From NCBI RefSeq assembly GCF_009930875.1, contig NZ_CP025249.1, positions 1,550,001 through 1,614,000 of the forward strand: a stretch of DNA of 64,000 bases. The letters are read 5' to 3'. The stretch is from Actinomyces sp. 432 (GTDB taxonomy: Bacteria > Actinomycetota > Actinomycetes > Actinomycetales > Actinomycetaceae). Position 1 is the stretch's first letter. The number at the start of each line of letters is the position of its first letter. The notes beneath the pieces are model-generated. The model was not told the origin of the DNA. It searched no databases and saw only the letters and a list, made by a program, of their open reading frames with translations. This document shows, piece after piece, positions 38,815-46,656 of this stretch. The translations under genes and the position numbers were made by a program.

Positions 38815-38962
38815 CCCGAATCACCCCCAGCCGCGAGCGCCCGATGTGGGAAAACGTTGGAATCGTGGGAAAAACAGCGGGGAGAGAACCCGCTATGCCT
38901 TTGGGGGGCCGAGCCCGGAGGGGGGAGGGGGTACTCCCCCGTCCCAGCCCGCGGCGGGCCGG
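38815..38962. other. Candidate cos/packaging region between HNH and TerS
   Basis: The only non-coding gap of size in the packaging region. It contains two GTGGGAAAA units 19 bases apart (38846-38854, 38865-38873) that could be terminase-binding sites, and a G-run/C-run inverted repeat near 38920-38945. HNH-cos-TerS order is standard in cos phages that encode a packaging HNH nuclease. No cohesive end can be read directly. Confidence 0.4.
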
Positions 38963-39286
38963 TCACCAGTCGCCGGACTCGGCAGTGTCCCGGACCCTCA
39001 CCGGCGAGGGCAGCCGACGACGGCGCTTACGGGCACGGACCCTACCATCGCCCTTGCGCAGATTGCACGAGCGGCACAGGATCTGCAGATTCTCCAGCTC
39101 ATCCGTGCCGCCCTGAGCCCAGGGAATGATGTGGTCCACCTCAGCGGACCTCGGAGTCCGCCCCACGGCCCAGTCCAGCTCCACGCCGCAGCGCGGGCAG
39201 CGCGTCAGCCCAGCAGCGCGAGCCCGACGCTTCACCGTCGCTGCCAAGTGCAGCCACTTCGTGGTCCCGGTGCGAGAGGTTGCCAT
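38963..39286 (-). CDS. HNH endonuclease, packaging-associated
   Basis: A 107-residue HNH nuclease: CPRCG (first zinc pair), AEVDHIIPWAQGGTD (catalytic DH), ENLQILCRSCN (second zinc pair and Asn), then a basic tail. Single-domain HNH proteins next to terminase genes are needed for cos cleavage in HK97-like phages. GGGAGGTG lies six bases before the ATG. Confidence 0.88.
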   Translation of the reverse strand: MATSRTGTTKWLHLAATVKRRARAAGLTRCPRCGVELDWAVGRTPRSAEVDHIIPWAQGGTDELENLQILCRSCNLRKGDGRVRARKRRRRLPSPVRVRDTAESGDW

Positions 39287-39305
39287 GCGGCACACCTCCC
39301 GGCTG

Positions 39306-39944
39306 TTAGTCGCGGCCTTCTGCCCTTCGCCGCTGGCGTTGTTCACGGAAGCGGGTCAGCTTGGCGGGCTGCTGGTAGACCGCATCGAGCAACACGCTCA
39401 TGAAGTTCAGAACGTCGTCGCACTCTTCCTCGGTGACTTCCTGGATGAAGTCCCCGTGGGCCATCTCGTTGCCCATGTGCCGGATCTCGTGCGCCGTCTC
39501 TGTCACCAGCGGTGAGATGAGCTGCCGCTCCTGCAACGTGTTGATCTTCGACATCAGGGAGCCGTCGGTAATGCCCTGGTCCTTCGCTACCGCTTCCACC
39601 ACCGACCGTGCCAGCAGGATCGCGGCCCGGTAGGAGCGGATGGAGTAGCAGGCGTAAGCCTCGGACGCAGCATCACTGATCGGGGAAGGCACGTCGGGGA
39701 ACTCCTTCCCAAGCACATTCTCAGGAACCCATGCGATCCGGGGATCTGAATCCATATTGACCCTGGCGTTTAGCCCGTCGTTCGCGCCGACTTTCGCCAG
39801 AGCCACAGATGGAGCATGACAGTTGTCGCACGTGCACGGGATCCCCCAGACCGTTTCCTTGTCCCGGGGTATGAACCGCTTACCGTCCGCCGTGGGCGTC
39901 ATATGTGCAGCTTGCTTGCAGTTCCAGCAGACACGAGATGCCAT
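39306..39944 (-). CDS. DUF4145-domain protein with N-terminal zinc finger
   Basis: A 212-residue protein. Residues 1-45 hold a zinc finger (CWNCK and CTCDNC). Residues 85-200 match DUF4145: RSYRAAILLARSVVEAVAK, then LVTETAHEIRHMGNEMAHG and a closing helix. DUF4145 is related to HEPN domains and is often linked to restriction or RNA-targeting systems; the RHMGNEMAH segment resembles the HEPN R-H motif. It lies at the junction of early and packaging genes. It could be a defence or host-takeover factor. Confidence 0.7.
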   Translation of the reverse strand: MASRVCWNCKQAAHMTPTADGKRFIPRDKETVWGIPCTCDNCHAPSVALAKVGANDGLNARVNMDSDPRIAWVPENVLGKEFPDVPSPISDAASEAYACYSIRSYRAAILLARSVVEAVAKDQGITDGSLMSKINTLQERQLISPLVTETAHEIRHMGNEMAHGDFIQEVTEEECDDVLNFMSVLLDAVYQQPAKLTRFREQRQRRRAEGRD

Positions 39945-40056
39945 GCACAAATGCTAGCTGCATGAATGCGAAAACCCCGGCCGCATCGGCTCGGGGCACG
40001 GGTGGCGGGCGCACTGGTCCCGCTGGCACCAATGATGCAATGACGGCGGATCTTGG

Positions 40057-40296
40057 TCAAGCATCGGCGCGCTGACGCCGAAAGCCACCCCGACGCCAGC
40101 CGGCGAGGTGGGCGGCAGCCTCCACCTCCAGCACGTCCGGCCAGGCCACCCACACCTGCCGGCCTACTCGCTGAGACCGGACGCTACCGCGTTGCCACCA
40201 TGACTGGAGCGTCCGATACGACAGCCCAGGCACCCGGTCCAGCGCGGTGACGGCGGGGATCCACTCGGTGCCGTCCGGGCCGACCACGCCGGTCAC
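40057..40296 (-). CDS. Small helix-turn-helix protein (excisionase/MerR-like)
   Basis: A 79-residue DNA-binding protein of the HTH_17 type: ALDRVPGLSYRTLQSWWQRG followed by RVGRQVWVAWPDVL, the wing. The GTG start overlaps the upstream stop (GTGA). It ends the early operon, so it could be a late-gene regulator or an excisionase. The Cro-like gene at 50377 is the other excisionase candidate. Confidence 0.65.
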   Translation of the reverse strand: MTGVVGPDGTEWIPAVTALDRVPGLSYRTLQSWWQRGSVRSQRVGRQVWVAWPDVLEVEAAAHLAGWRRGGFRRQRADA

Positions 40297-41081
40297 GATG
40301 CCGCCCCCACGGCCTGGGCTCGGGCAAGGGCGGTGGCCCTGGTGTGCTGCCAGTCCTCCTCGCCCAGCGCCCGCCCGCAGGCAGGCAGCGTGCACCGCAC
40401 GGTCACGGACGCGCCCGCCGTCGAGGGCGGGATCACCACCAGCGACAGACAGCCACAGTGCGGGCAGCGCACGTCCGTGACCCGCCGCTCGGGCTCGGCC
40501 ATGGGCCACCTGGCCAGCGCACGAGCAGTGGCGGTCGCCAGGTCGGAGAGCATGTCGCCTGCCCAGGGCTGGGCGGTGACCCACTCCAGGTGCGGGGCCA
40601 GCCACTCCACCAGCAATGCCGTGGCGCCGGGCGTGGTGGGGCCGATGGGCTCGGCCTCGCCGTCGGCGTCCGGCGCGGTCCACCGCGTCAGCCCAGCCGG
40701 TGGCGCGGGCACGCCCCGCTCGGAGGCCACCTCACCACACCACGTGGTGAGCATGGCGTGCAGGTCATCCACGGCGACCAGCGGAGCCGGGTAGAGCATG
40801 CCCTCACCCGGACGCGCCGAGCTGCCGGTGTCGGTGTGGCCGGACGGGGAGGACACCGACGGCTCAGCCATCAGCAGCAGGTGATCCACCAGAGCGGGCA
40901 GGCCCGCCACCGTCGAGGTCAGCCGGCCCACGCACCACGAGCACAGGCAGGCGCCGTCCTCCGCCGGCCTGGGCAGGCAACCCCGGCACTCCACCACCTG
41001 GCCCGCCCGGTCCGTGCTGGTGCCGTCACAGTCCGGAGCGTGCATGCCACGGATCGTGCAGCCAGAGACACAAGCACTCAT
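40293..41081 (-). CDS. Early phage protein with zinc-binding motifs
   Basis: A 262-residue protein with a cysteine-rich start (CVSGCTIRG, VECRGCLPRP, CLCSWCVGR) and a late CPHCGC motif, so it probably binds zinc at two sites. The middle is helical with an APHLEWVTAQPW segment often seen in actinophage early proteins. Its ATG follows AGGAGGATCTCTC and overlaps the upstream stop. The function is not recognised. Confidence 0.7.
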   Translation of the reverse strand: MSACVSGCTIRGMHAPDCDGTSTDRAGQVVECRGCLPRPAEDGACLCSWCVGRLTSTVAGLPALVDHLLLMAEPSVSSPSGHTDTGSSARPGEGMLYPAPLVAVDDLHAMLTTWCGEVASERGVPAPPAGLTRWTAPDADGEAEPIGPTTPGATALLVEWLAPHLEWVTAQPWAGDMLSDLATATARALARWPMAEPERRVTDVRCPHCGCLSLVVIPPSTAGASVTVRCTLPACGRALGEEDWQHTRATALARAQAVGAAS

Positions 41082-42403
41082 GAGAGATCCTCCTCCTGAC
41101 ACAAACGGCAGGGAAGCCGGTCGCCATGGGTTGGGCAGGTGGGCTGAGACTTGCGCTTGCGCCTGCCCCGTCGCCGACGGCCGGGCCGCGCCCTGTCCTG
41201 ATCTGCCGTGCCCTGCCCTGCCTTGTCTTGCCGTGCCGTGCCTTGCCCTTCCTCTCCTGGCCCTGCCTTGCCCTGCCCTGCCCTGACGGGCGGGAGAGCG
41301 TCGGGCGCGCGAACGTCGGCCGCACGCGCGGCCGCACGCGCGTCTGCGCGCGGGCCCGTACGCGTACGCGCGCGCGAGGAGCCCACGGGATCCCCGGTGT
41401 CTTCGGGCGCGCAAGCGCTGGCCGCGTCGACCACGGGAGCGTCCTCCTGGGCGCCCTGGGCGGCGTCAGCGGGCGCACCGGTACCGGCGTGCACTCCGGC
41501 ACCGGTAGCCCGCCCACGCGGCTCCTGCGCGCCCTCCTGCCCGGAATTGGGCACACTGCTCCCGTCATCCTCCGGCTGGGATGGCTCCCACCACCCGGCG
41601 TCGACCGGCTCTTCTAACGCTTGCGCGTGAGAGTTCCGGACGCCGACGTCGGGGACGGTCTCGCCGGGCGCCGGCGGCGTTGCCCACGCCTGCTCCAGGA
41701 GATCCGCGAACCCCTCACCGGGGTGCGATCGATCCTTGGCGCGGCGGGCCAGCGCAGCAGCGTGCGGCGGCGTCGGGTGGAAGTTCATCCCCGCCTTCGA
41801 GGCGGAGCGGTTGCCCTTGGAGCGGTTGCACTCCTGGCAGGCGATAGCCACACCGTCAAGCCCAAAAGGCCTGGCGAACACGTGGTCCATCTCCGGACGC
41901 AGCGGACCCTTACGAGTGTCCCTGCGCAGCAGGCGACGGCAGTAGACGCACAAGGCGGTCTCAACGTCCCCAGCACGGGCCCGTGGGAGCCGATCACGCT
42001 CCCACATGGCATCGTGCAGGTCGGAGTCCTTCCTCTCGGTCTGCAAGGCCCGCCGCAGGCGGTCCTGGTCGCCAGTGCGCTGGGACCACTGCGCCCAGTC
42101 GTGGTACACCCACTCCCCCGGTTTGGGGCGCTTGCACCTCTCGCAGCAAGTGTCGTGGTCATGCCACAACCCCACCTCCACAAGATAGGCAGGCAGCTCC
42201 TCAACCAACGGGCCAGGCATCACACGGTACAAGTCCCGCTTGGTGACCGCACCATCGGTGAACGCGCCACGAAGATGCGCACCCATCAAAGTCCACAAGT
42301 AGCCCGCCGCAAGCGCCTTCAAATCGCCATCGAGGCCTCGATCTATTAGCGCCCTGTGCTTTGGGTGATTGGGCGCGTCATCGTCGATATTGAAGTAGCT
42401 CAC
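41078..42403 (-). CDS. Replication-type protein with internal HNH motif
   Basis: A 441-residue protein. The N-terminal 120 residues (YFNIDDDAPNHPKHRALIDR, DGAVTKRDLYRVMPG, YHDWAQWSQ) resemble the first domain of actinophage replication initiators. Residues 150-205 carry an HNH-type unit (CVYCRRLLR, EMDHVFARPFG, ACQECNRSKGN). The last 180 residues are low-complexity, ending in a basic stretch RRRRGRRKRK and two CxxC-like pairs. It may be a replisome organiser with nuclease activity. The low-complexity end includes a pentanucleotide repeat in the DNA. Confidence 0.65.
   Translation of the reverse strand: MSYFNIDDDAPNHPKHRALIDRGLDGDLKALAAGYLWTLMGAHLRGAFTDGAVTKRDLYRVMPGPLVEELPAYLVEVGLWHDHDTCCERCKRPKPGEWVYHDWAQWSQRTGDQDRLRRALQTERKDSDLHDAMWERDRLPRARAGDVETALCVYCRRLLRRDTRKGPLRPEMDHVFARPFGLDGVAIACQECNRSKGNRSASKAGMNFHPTPPHAAALARRAKDRSHPGEGFADLLEQAWATPPAPGETVPDVGVRNSHAQALEEPVDAGWWEPSQPEDDGSSVPNSGQEGAQEPRGRATGAGVHAGTGAPADAAQGAQEDAPVVDAASACAPEDTGDPVGSSRARTRTGPRADARAAARAADVRAPDALPPVRAGQGKAGPGEEGQGTARQDKAGQGTADQDRARPGRRRRGRRKRKSQPTCPTHGDRLPCRLCQEEDLS
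41205..41288. repeat. Degenerate pentanucleotide repeat
   Basis: About sixteen units of CCTTG/CCCTG/CCGTG-type pentamers in succession (plus strand). In the coding frame of the overlapping gene this gives the repetitive GQGKAGPGEEGQGTARQDKAG region. It looks like slippage expansion within a linker. Confidence 0.6.
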
Positions 42404-42491
42404 AGCACCTCCTGCGGACAGACGAAGGGGACAGCAGCCAGCCGCACTCAGGCGGGCGGGCCGCGGGTAGGAGACGAAGGCGAATCAGGCA

Positions 42492-42953
42492 TTAGAGCCT
42501 CCTGACAGTGCGTGCGTGGGTGTGGCGGAGGCGGGTGCGCCAGCATGGGCTGCCGGGCGGCGGCTGGCTGGCGTGGCGGGTGCCGCACGAGGGGCAGCGT
42601 GTCGCCGCCGGCGCGGGTGGGGCGAGCAGGCGGGCAACGGCATCGACCTTGCGGGCCGTGCGCTCCCCGTCGTCCGCCGTCGTCGTTGTGGGCGGGTGGT
42701 TGAGGCCGCCCGCCTGGATGGCGAGGGCCGCGAGGGCCGCCTCGGTGTCGGTGATCTCGGCTCCTGCCTGGAGCTTGACGAGCGCGAGCCGGATAGGCGC
42801 GGCGTGCCGCTCAGGCTCGTTGAGGACAGTCACGTGGTGGTCCCAGTGGTTAGAGGCGGCGGAATCGCGCGTGTAGACGCCGTTTCGGTCGGGGACGCCG
42901 TAGTTGAGCTCGCGGCAGTCGTGGCAGTAGGCGAAGACCTGTGCAGCGCTCAC
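42492..42953 (-). CDS. Early phage protein, possible zinc finger at both ends
   Basis: A 153-residue protein with FAYCHDCRELNYG at the start and TRCPSCGTRH near the end. The middle includes WDHHVTVLNEPE and an alanine-rich helix. The function is unknown. Start and upstream stop overlap (ATGA). Confidence 0.65.
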   Translation of the reverse strand: MSAAQVFAYCHDCRELNYGVPDRNGVYTRDSAASNHWDHHVTVLNEPERHAAPIRLALVKLQAGAEITDTEAALAALAIQAGGLNHPPTTTTADDGERTARKVDAVARLLAPPAPAATRCPSCGTRHASQPPPGSPCWRTRLRHTHARTVRRL

Positions 42954-43201
42954 GAGAGGGACCTCCGCTGCTCCTCCACGCGGGTGTCCTCAGCCACCAG
43001 GCACTGGGAGAGCAGCTCCCGGATGTCGGCGAGGCGCCGTTCTGGGCTGGTTGTGGCGTGGTCGAGCACACAGAGCGCGTCCTCGACCCGGGCCAGGAGC
43101 AGCTCGATGTCCGAGGCGATGCCGCGGGCGCGGTCGACGTGCTTGCCGGGCAGGATGGCTGCGATGCGGTGCAGGTAGGCGGCGTCGGTGGCGGTCAGCA
43201 T
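42950..43201 (-). CDS. Small helical early protein
   Basis: An 83-residue, mostly helical protein (AAYLHRIAAILPGKHVDRA, SDIELLLARVEDALCVLDHA) with no recognised domain. It is coupled on both sides by 1- to 4-base overlaps (TGATG upstream, ATGA downstream), which supports it as a real operon member. Confidence 0.6.
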   Translation of the reverse strand: MLTATDAAYLHRIAAILPGKHVDRARGIASDIELLLARVEDALCVLDHATTSPERRLADIRELLSQCLVAEDTRVEEQRRSLS

Positions 43202-43467
43202 CACAGCACCGCCCGCCAGATGACGATGACCAGGGCCGCGAGCGCGGACAGGAGGACGGCGCTTAGGCCGGTGAGGATGAGAGCGCCGAGGATCTTGCCG
43301 ACCGTGTAGGCGGGGCCTGTGTTGGTGGGCTCGGGCGGGTGACGGTCTGTCATTTGGGGTTTCCTTTCGTCGCGGCGGAGTAGGGACAGGACGACGTAGT
43401 AGGTGGTGAAGGCAAAGCCGAGGTAGACGGCGAGGTGCAGGAGCTCGCGTAGGACGATGTCGGCCAT
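43201..43467 (-). CDS. Two-helix membrane protein with possible internal start
   Basis: An 88-residue protein with helices at 8-29 (HLAVYLGFAFTTYYVVLSLL) and 57-86 (ILGALILTGLSAVLLSALAA). Between them an in-frame ATG (43353) is preceded by GAAAGGAAACCCCAA, a better ribosome site than that of the first start. Two products, two-helix and one-helix, are therefore possible, as in some holin/antiholin or exclusion systems. Confidence 0.6.
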   Translation of the reverse strand: MADIVLRELLHLAVYLGFAFTTYYVVLSLLRRDERKPQMTDRHPPEPTNTGPAYTVGKILGALILTGLSAVLLSALAALVIVIWRAVL

Positions 43468-43482
43468 GGGGTCTCCTGTGGG

Positions 43483-43986
43483 TTAGAACGGGGGCTCGTC
43501 GCCGAAGTTGGTGCTGGCGGCCTGGCCGACGCCCCAGGGGTCGTCCCCGGCGGGCGGGTTGGTGGGTTGCTGGGCCGGCTGCTGCTGGGACTGGCCGGGG
43601 TGGCCGCCCTGCTGTTGGCCGCGCGGATTGCGGGCTACTTGGGCGGTCGCGTACCGGAGTGACGGGCCGATCTCGTCCACCTGCAGCTCCACCACGGTTC
43701 GGTTCTCGCCCTCGCGGGTGGTGTAGGAGCGCTGGACCAGGCGGCCCTGCGCGATCACGCGGGTGCCCTTGGTCAGCGACTCGGCCACGTTCTCCGCGGC
43801 GTCGCGCCAGCAGGAGGAGCGCATGAACAGGGTCTCCCCGTCGCGCCACTCCTGGGCCTGCCGGTCGAAGCTGCGCGGGGTGGAGGCGATGGTGAAGGAG
43901 GCGACCGCCGCACCCGACGGCGTGAACCGCAACTCCGGATCGCCCGTGAGGTTGCCGATCAGCGTGATGATCGTGTCTCCAGCCAT
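43483..43986 (-). CDS. ssb: Single-stranded DNA-binding protein
   Basis: A 167-residue SSB with an OB-fold ([65 protein letters not shown]), a Gln/Gly/Pro linker and the conserved acidic tip ending DEPPF, which recruits replication proteins. It coats phage ssDNA during replication. Its ATG overlaps the previous stop. Confidence 0.93.
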   Translation of the reverse strand: MAGDTIITLIGNLTGDPELRFTPSGAAVASFTIASTPRSFDRQAQEWRDGETLFMRSSCWRDAAENVAESLTKGTRVIAQGRLVQRSYTTREGENRTVVELQVDEIGPSLRYATAQVARNPRGQQQGGHPGQSQQQPAQQPTNPPAGDDPWGVGQAASTNFGDEPPF

Positions 43987-44563
43987 CAGGCCTCGGCCTC
44001 CTGCTGAGCGGCGGCTTCAATCGTGAGGACGCGGGCGACGTCGACGATGTGCCGGGTCCATTCCTGGAGGTCTTCGGAGGAGACGCCGCGATGGAAGGCC
44101 TCGTCATGCGCCTGTATGTGGTCGCCCAGGCGGGTCAGGGTGCGGGCGGGGAGGCAGGTCATGTCCTCCCACCTGACGATGCCGTCACCCACACGGCCCC
44201 GGATGACGTCTCCGACGCCGGGGACGGTGTAGGTGTCGTCCCCGGTGCGGAAGGCCAGGAGGCCGTCAATGGAGACGGTGTATTCGAGCCACCCGAGAGT
44301 GACTCGGATGACCGGCGCCTCCGGCCACGGTGGGGACGTCTTACCGGCGGGCTCAGGTGCGGGCTCGGGCCCGGGCGGTACGACGACGTCGACCATGGCG
44401 TCGGCCCAGCGAACGTCGGACCCGTCGTGGAAATACATGACGATGCGGTCCTCGTCGTATTCGCACGCCCTCACGATCAGCCGGGTCTCGCCCCGGTGGC
44501 GAACGAGGTCCCCCGCTCCACCTCGGCGGCGAACGTGGGTCGGATGGTGATTGTGTCGGTCAT
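43986..44563 (-). CDS. Early phage protein, frameshifted in this sequence
   Basis: The ATG at 44563 opens [18 protein letters not shown] and then the frame breaks in the run 44510-44514. One extra G on the coding strand gives [22 protein letters not shown] and joins the long downstream frame. The joined product has about 191 residues: a small beta-rich N-terminal domain ([18 protein letters not shown]) and helical C-terminal part. The function is unknown. The start is two bases from the upstream stop. Confidence 0.6.
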
Positions 44564-44566
44564 TAG

Positions 44567-44818
44567 TCAGTCCTCTTCGGGGTCAGTGGTGGGTGGGTTG
44601 GGTGCCAGCTGGCGGGTGGCCCACTCGACTTCGGCCGGGGTCGGCCACTCGGGCTCGCGGGCCAGCTCATCGGTGAGATCCATAGCGGCGGCCTCGCAAA
44701 TCGGCGTGTAGTGCTCCCACACCTGGCCGCAGTAGCGGACACGCAGCTCGCGCGTGTAGTCCGCGGCGAGGATGCGCACGGCGGTACGCCACTCGACCGA
44801 GCCAACGGCGGCGGTCAT
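44567..44818 (-). CDS. Small early protein
   Basis: An 83-residue acidic protein (VEWRTAVRILAADYTRELR; EVEWATRQLAPNPPTTDPEED) without a known domain. Its ATG overlaps the stop of the antirepressor gene in an ATGA junction. Confidence 0.6.
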   Translation of the reverse strand: MTAAVGSVEWRTAVRILAADYTRELRVRYCGQVWEHYTPICEAAAMDLTDELAREPEWPTPAEVEWATRQLAPNPPTTDPEED

Positions 44819-45660
44819 GATTGGGTTCCTTTCTCGTCTAAGTGGTAGCGGCCGGTGGTGAAGCCCTCTATCAGGTCCTCCTGGCCGGTGCCGGTTAGCT
44901 TCGATGTCCACCGCTGGGCGGTGCCGTGACTGGTTGGGACGGTGCGCTCGACGGCGCGCACGTAGCCCTTTTCCAGTGCCCACTTGGTGGGCCGGTTCCA
45001 CATGTCGCCCTTGGCTTTGCACAGCCAGCCGTGGGCTCGCAGCCAGCCGAACAGGTCGGCCTGGTTGCAGGCGATGCCCTCCTGGGTGAGCACGTCCGCC
45101 ACTGCCTTGACCAGTGCCAGGCCCTCGGAGTCGGCCACCGCGCGGCCTAGGGTCGTGTGCGGCCGGTCGGCCTCCACGCGGGCCTCCAGCTCGGCGTGCT
45201 CGGCCTCCAGCTGGGTGCGCGCTGCCTGCTCCTCCTTCAGCCGCGTGGCCAGCCGGATGATGAAGTCCGGGTCAGTCAGGGCGGCCTCGGCGGCGGCGGG
45301 GGTGAGGTAGCCGCCGTGACGGCGGATCGCAGGCAGCACCTCCCGAGTCACCCAGTGCTGGAAGCGCTTCGCCTCGGGCTTGTCAGAGCGGAGGACGACG
45401 GTGTACATGCCGGCCTCGGTGACGGTCGTGACCCGCTGGACACCTCCGGGGGTGTGAATCAGGCTCACACCCTTGTCCTCAGAGTCGATCCGCTCGGCGA
45501 CCTTCGCGACCGTGGACAGGCTGAGCGCCTTGCACAAGTCAGTCAGGACAAAGCGCGGCTCACTATCCGCCCCGGTAAGGGTGCGGATCTCGTGCAGGCC
45601 GAACCGCCAGGTCTCGACGTCAGCAGGCACGCCGTCGGCGGCGATCGCAGTCGCGGTCAT
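44815..45660 (-). CDS. Phage antirepressor, BRO-N plus KilAC domains
   Basis: A 281-residue protein. Residues 18-120 form a BRO-N domain (FVLTDLCKALSLSTVAKVAERID; TVTEAGMYTVVLRSDKPEAKRFQHWVTREVLPAIRRHG, here in two blocks). A coiled linker follows, then a C-terminal KilAC/ANT domain (VADVLTQEGIACNQADLFGW; GDMWNRPTKWALEKGYV). Such proteins oppose prophage repressors or regulate early genes. It could act on the repressor at 50985. It is encoded in the middle of the early operon with overlaps at both ends. Confidence 0.88.
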   Translation of the reverse strand: MTATAIAADGVPADVETWRFGLHEIRTLTGADSEPRFVLTDLCKALSLSTVAKVAERIDSEDKGVSLIHTPGGVQRVTTVTEAGMYTVVLRSDKPEAKRFQHWVTREVLPAIRRHGGYLTPAAAEAALTDPDFIIRLATRLKEEQAARTQLEAEHAELEARVEADRPHTTLGRAVADSEGLALVKAVADVLTQEGIACNQADLFGWLRAHGWLCKAKGDMWNRPTKWALEKGYVRAVERTVPTSHGTAQRWTSKLTGTGQEDLIEGFTTGRYHLDEKGTQS

Positions 45661-46082
45661 GGTGTGGGCTCCTCTCCCAGGTCGAAGACGGCGATGTTGA
45701 ACGTGAAGGTGCGCTGACCCCACCGCTTAGGGGACAGCTCGGTGGAGGCCTCCAGGTGCGGGCCGGCTAGGTGCCGGGCGTCGTCGTCCGGGAGCAGGCC
45801 CGCGTCCACCAGCCCATCCACAATCGGCTTCGCCGTCGCCATAAGGTTGTGCGTGTCCCGACGGCGCCGGTCCGGGAAGAGAATCTCGATCACGATCCGC
45901 GCCCGCTCCAGGCGCGGGGCCCGCGTGAACCGGGCAGTCTGCTCCGAGACAGACCGGACCGACTTAGCGCGAGGATGCCGGTATCGCCAGTGCTTGTGAT
46001 CGTTCTCCGTGAGCACCTGGTCGGCACCCAGCACAATGGACGCCTCCCACACCGGCACAGCAACAACGGCGGTGGTGGTCAT
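45657..46082 (-). CDS. RusA-family Holliday junction resolvase
   Basis: A 141-residue endonuclease that cuts four-way junctions made during phage recombination and replication. The RusA acidic core is visible in RRRRDTHNLMATAKPIVDGL and GLLPDDDARHL, with the conserved aspartates. The N-terminal strand region precedes it. It overlaps its neighbours by four bases on each side. Confidence 0.85.
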   Translation of the reverse strand: MTTTAVVAVPVWEASIVLGADQVLTENDHKHWRYRHPRAKSVRSVSEQTARFTRAPRLERARIVIEILFPDRRRRDTHNLMATAKPIVDGLVDAGLLPDDDARHLAGPHLEASTELSPKRWGQRTFTFNIAVFDLGEEPTP

Positions 46083-46396
46083 GACGCTGCCTCCTCGGTC
46101 TCGTCCCACACACTTGGCACGTCGGAAAACGCCTCCAGGTGCGCGCGGATCAGGTCCGGGCGGTGGCCGCCCCACACGCCCGCCACCAGCCCCACCGGGC
46201 TCATAGCCACCACCACCGGCGCAGACGACACGTGGTGCTCGGCCGCGAGCGCCTGGGCGTCTGGGTGGTCGGCGAGTGGGCGTGCCCGGTGGCGTGCGCC
46301 GATGTGGTCGATGTGGTGGAGGGTCTGCTCGCACTGTGGGCAGGACGGGAGTGTGTAGACGTCGAGCCATGGGGTGCGGTGGTCGTGGGTGCCCAT
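46079..46396 (-). CDS. Glutaredoxin/NrdH-like redoxin
   Basis: A 105-residue thioredoxin-fold protein: a first strand WLDVYTLP leading into the active-site SCPQC, and a cis-proline loop SSAPVVV near residue 60. Phage NrdH-like redoxins feed electrons to ribonucleotide reductase or other reductases. No reductase is encoded in the prophage, so the host enzyme may be the partner. The ATG overlaps the previous TGA. Confidence 0.78.
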   Translation of the reverse strand: MGTHDHRTPWLDVYTLPSCPQCEQTLHHIDHIGARHRARPLADHPDAQALAAEHHVSSAPVVVAMSPVGLVAGVWGGHRPDLIRAHLEAFSDVPSVWDETEEAAS

Positions 46397-46656
46397 CACG
46401 CGTCGCTCCTGTGGTCGTCGAGGTAGTGCATGCGGTAGGTGACGTCGCCTGGTGCTCCGGCTGGGGTGCGGGGGTGGATGTAGTCGCGGGCGTAGGCGGC
46501 GATCTCGGTCAGGACGGATGCGGCGGTGTCCTGCTCGCGGTGGATAGCGGCCACCGTGTCTGACGCCGACGTCTCCATGTACTGCTCGGCGGGGACGGTC
46601 GCGGTGATCTCCCAGGCGGGGCCGAGGTCAGGGGTGATGGTGGTGGTGATCCTCAT
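46396..46656 (-). CDS. Small early protein
   Basis: An 86-residue protein, beta-rich at the start (RITTTITPDLGPAWEITATV), with a helix SDTVAAIHREQDTAASVLTE (split across residues 32-52). There is no recognised domain. It is coupled to the sliding-clamp-like gene by a 4-base overlap. Confidence 0.6.
   Translation of the reverse strand: MRITTTITPDLGPAWEITATVPAEQYMETSASDTVAAIHREQDTAASVLTEIAAYARDYIHPRTPAGAPGDVTYRMHYLDDHRSDA

Noticed and set aside
41205..41288. CRISPR-like array
   Set aside because: The units are 5-base tandem repeats without spacers. They expand a linker in an early gene. No cas genes or CRISPR array were seen anywhere in the window.
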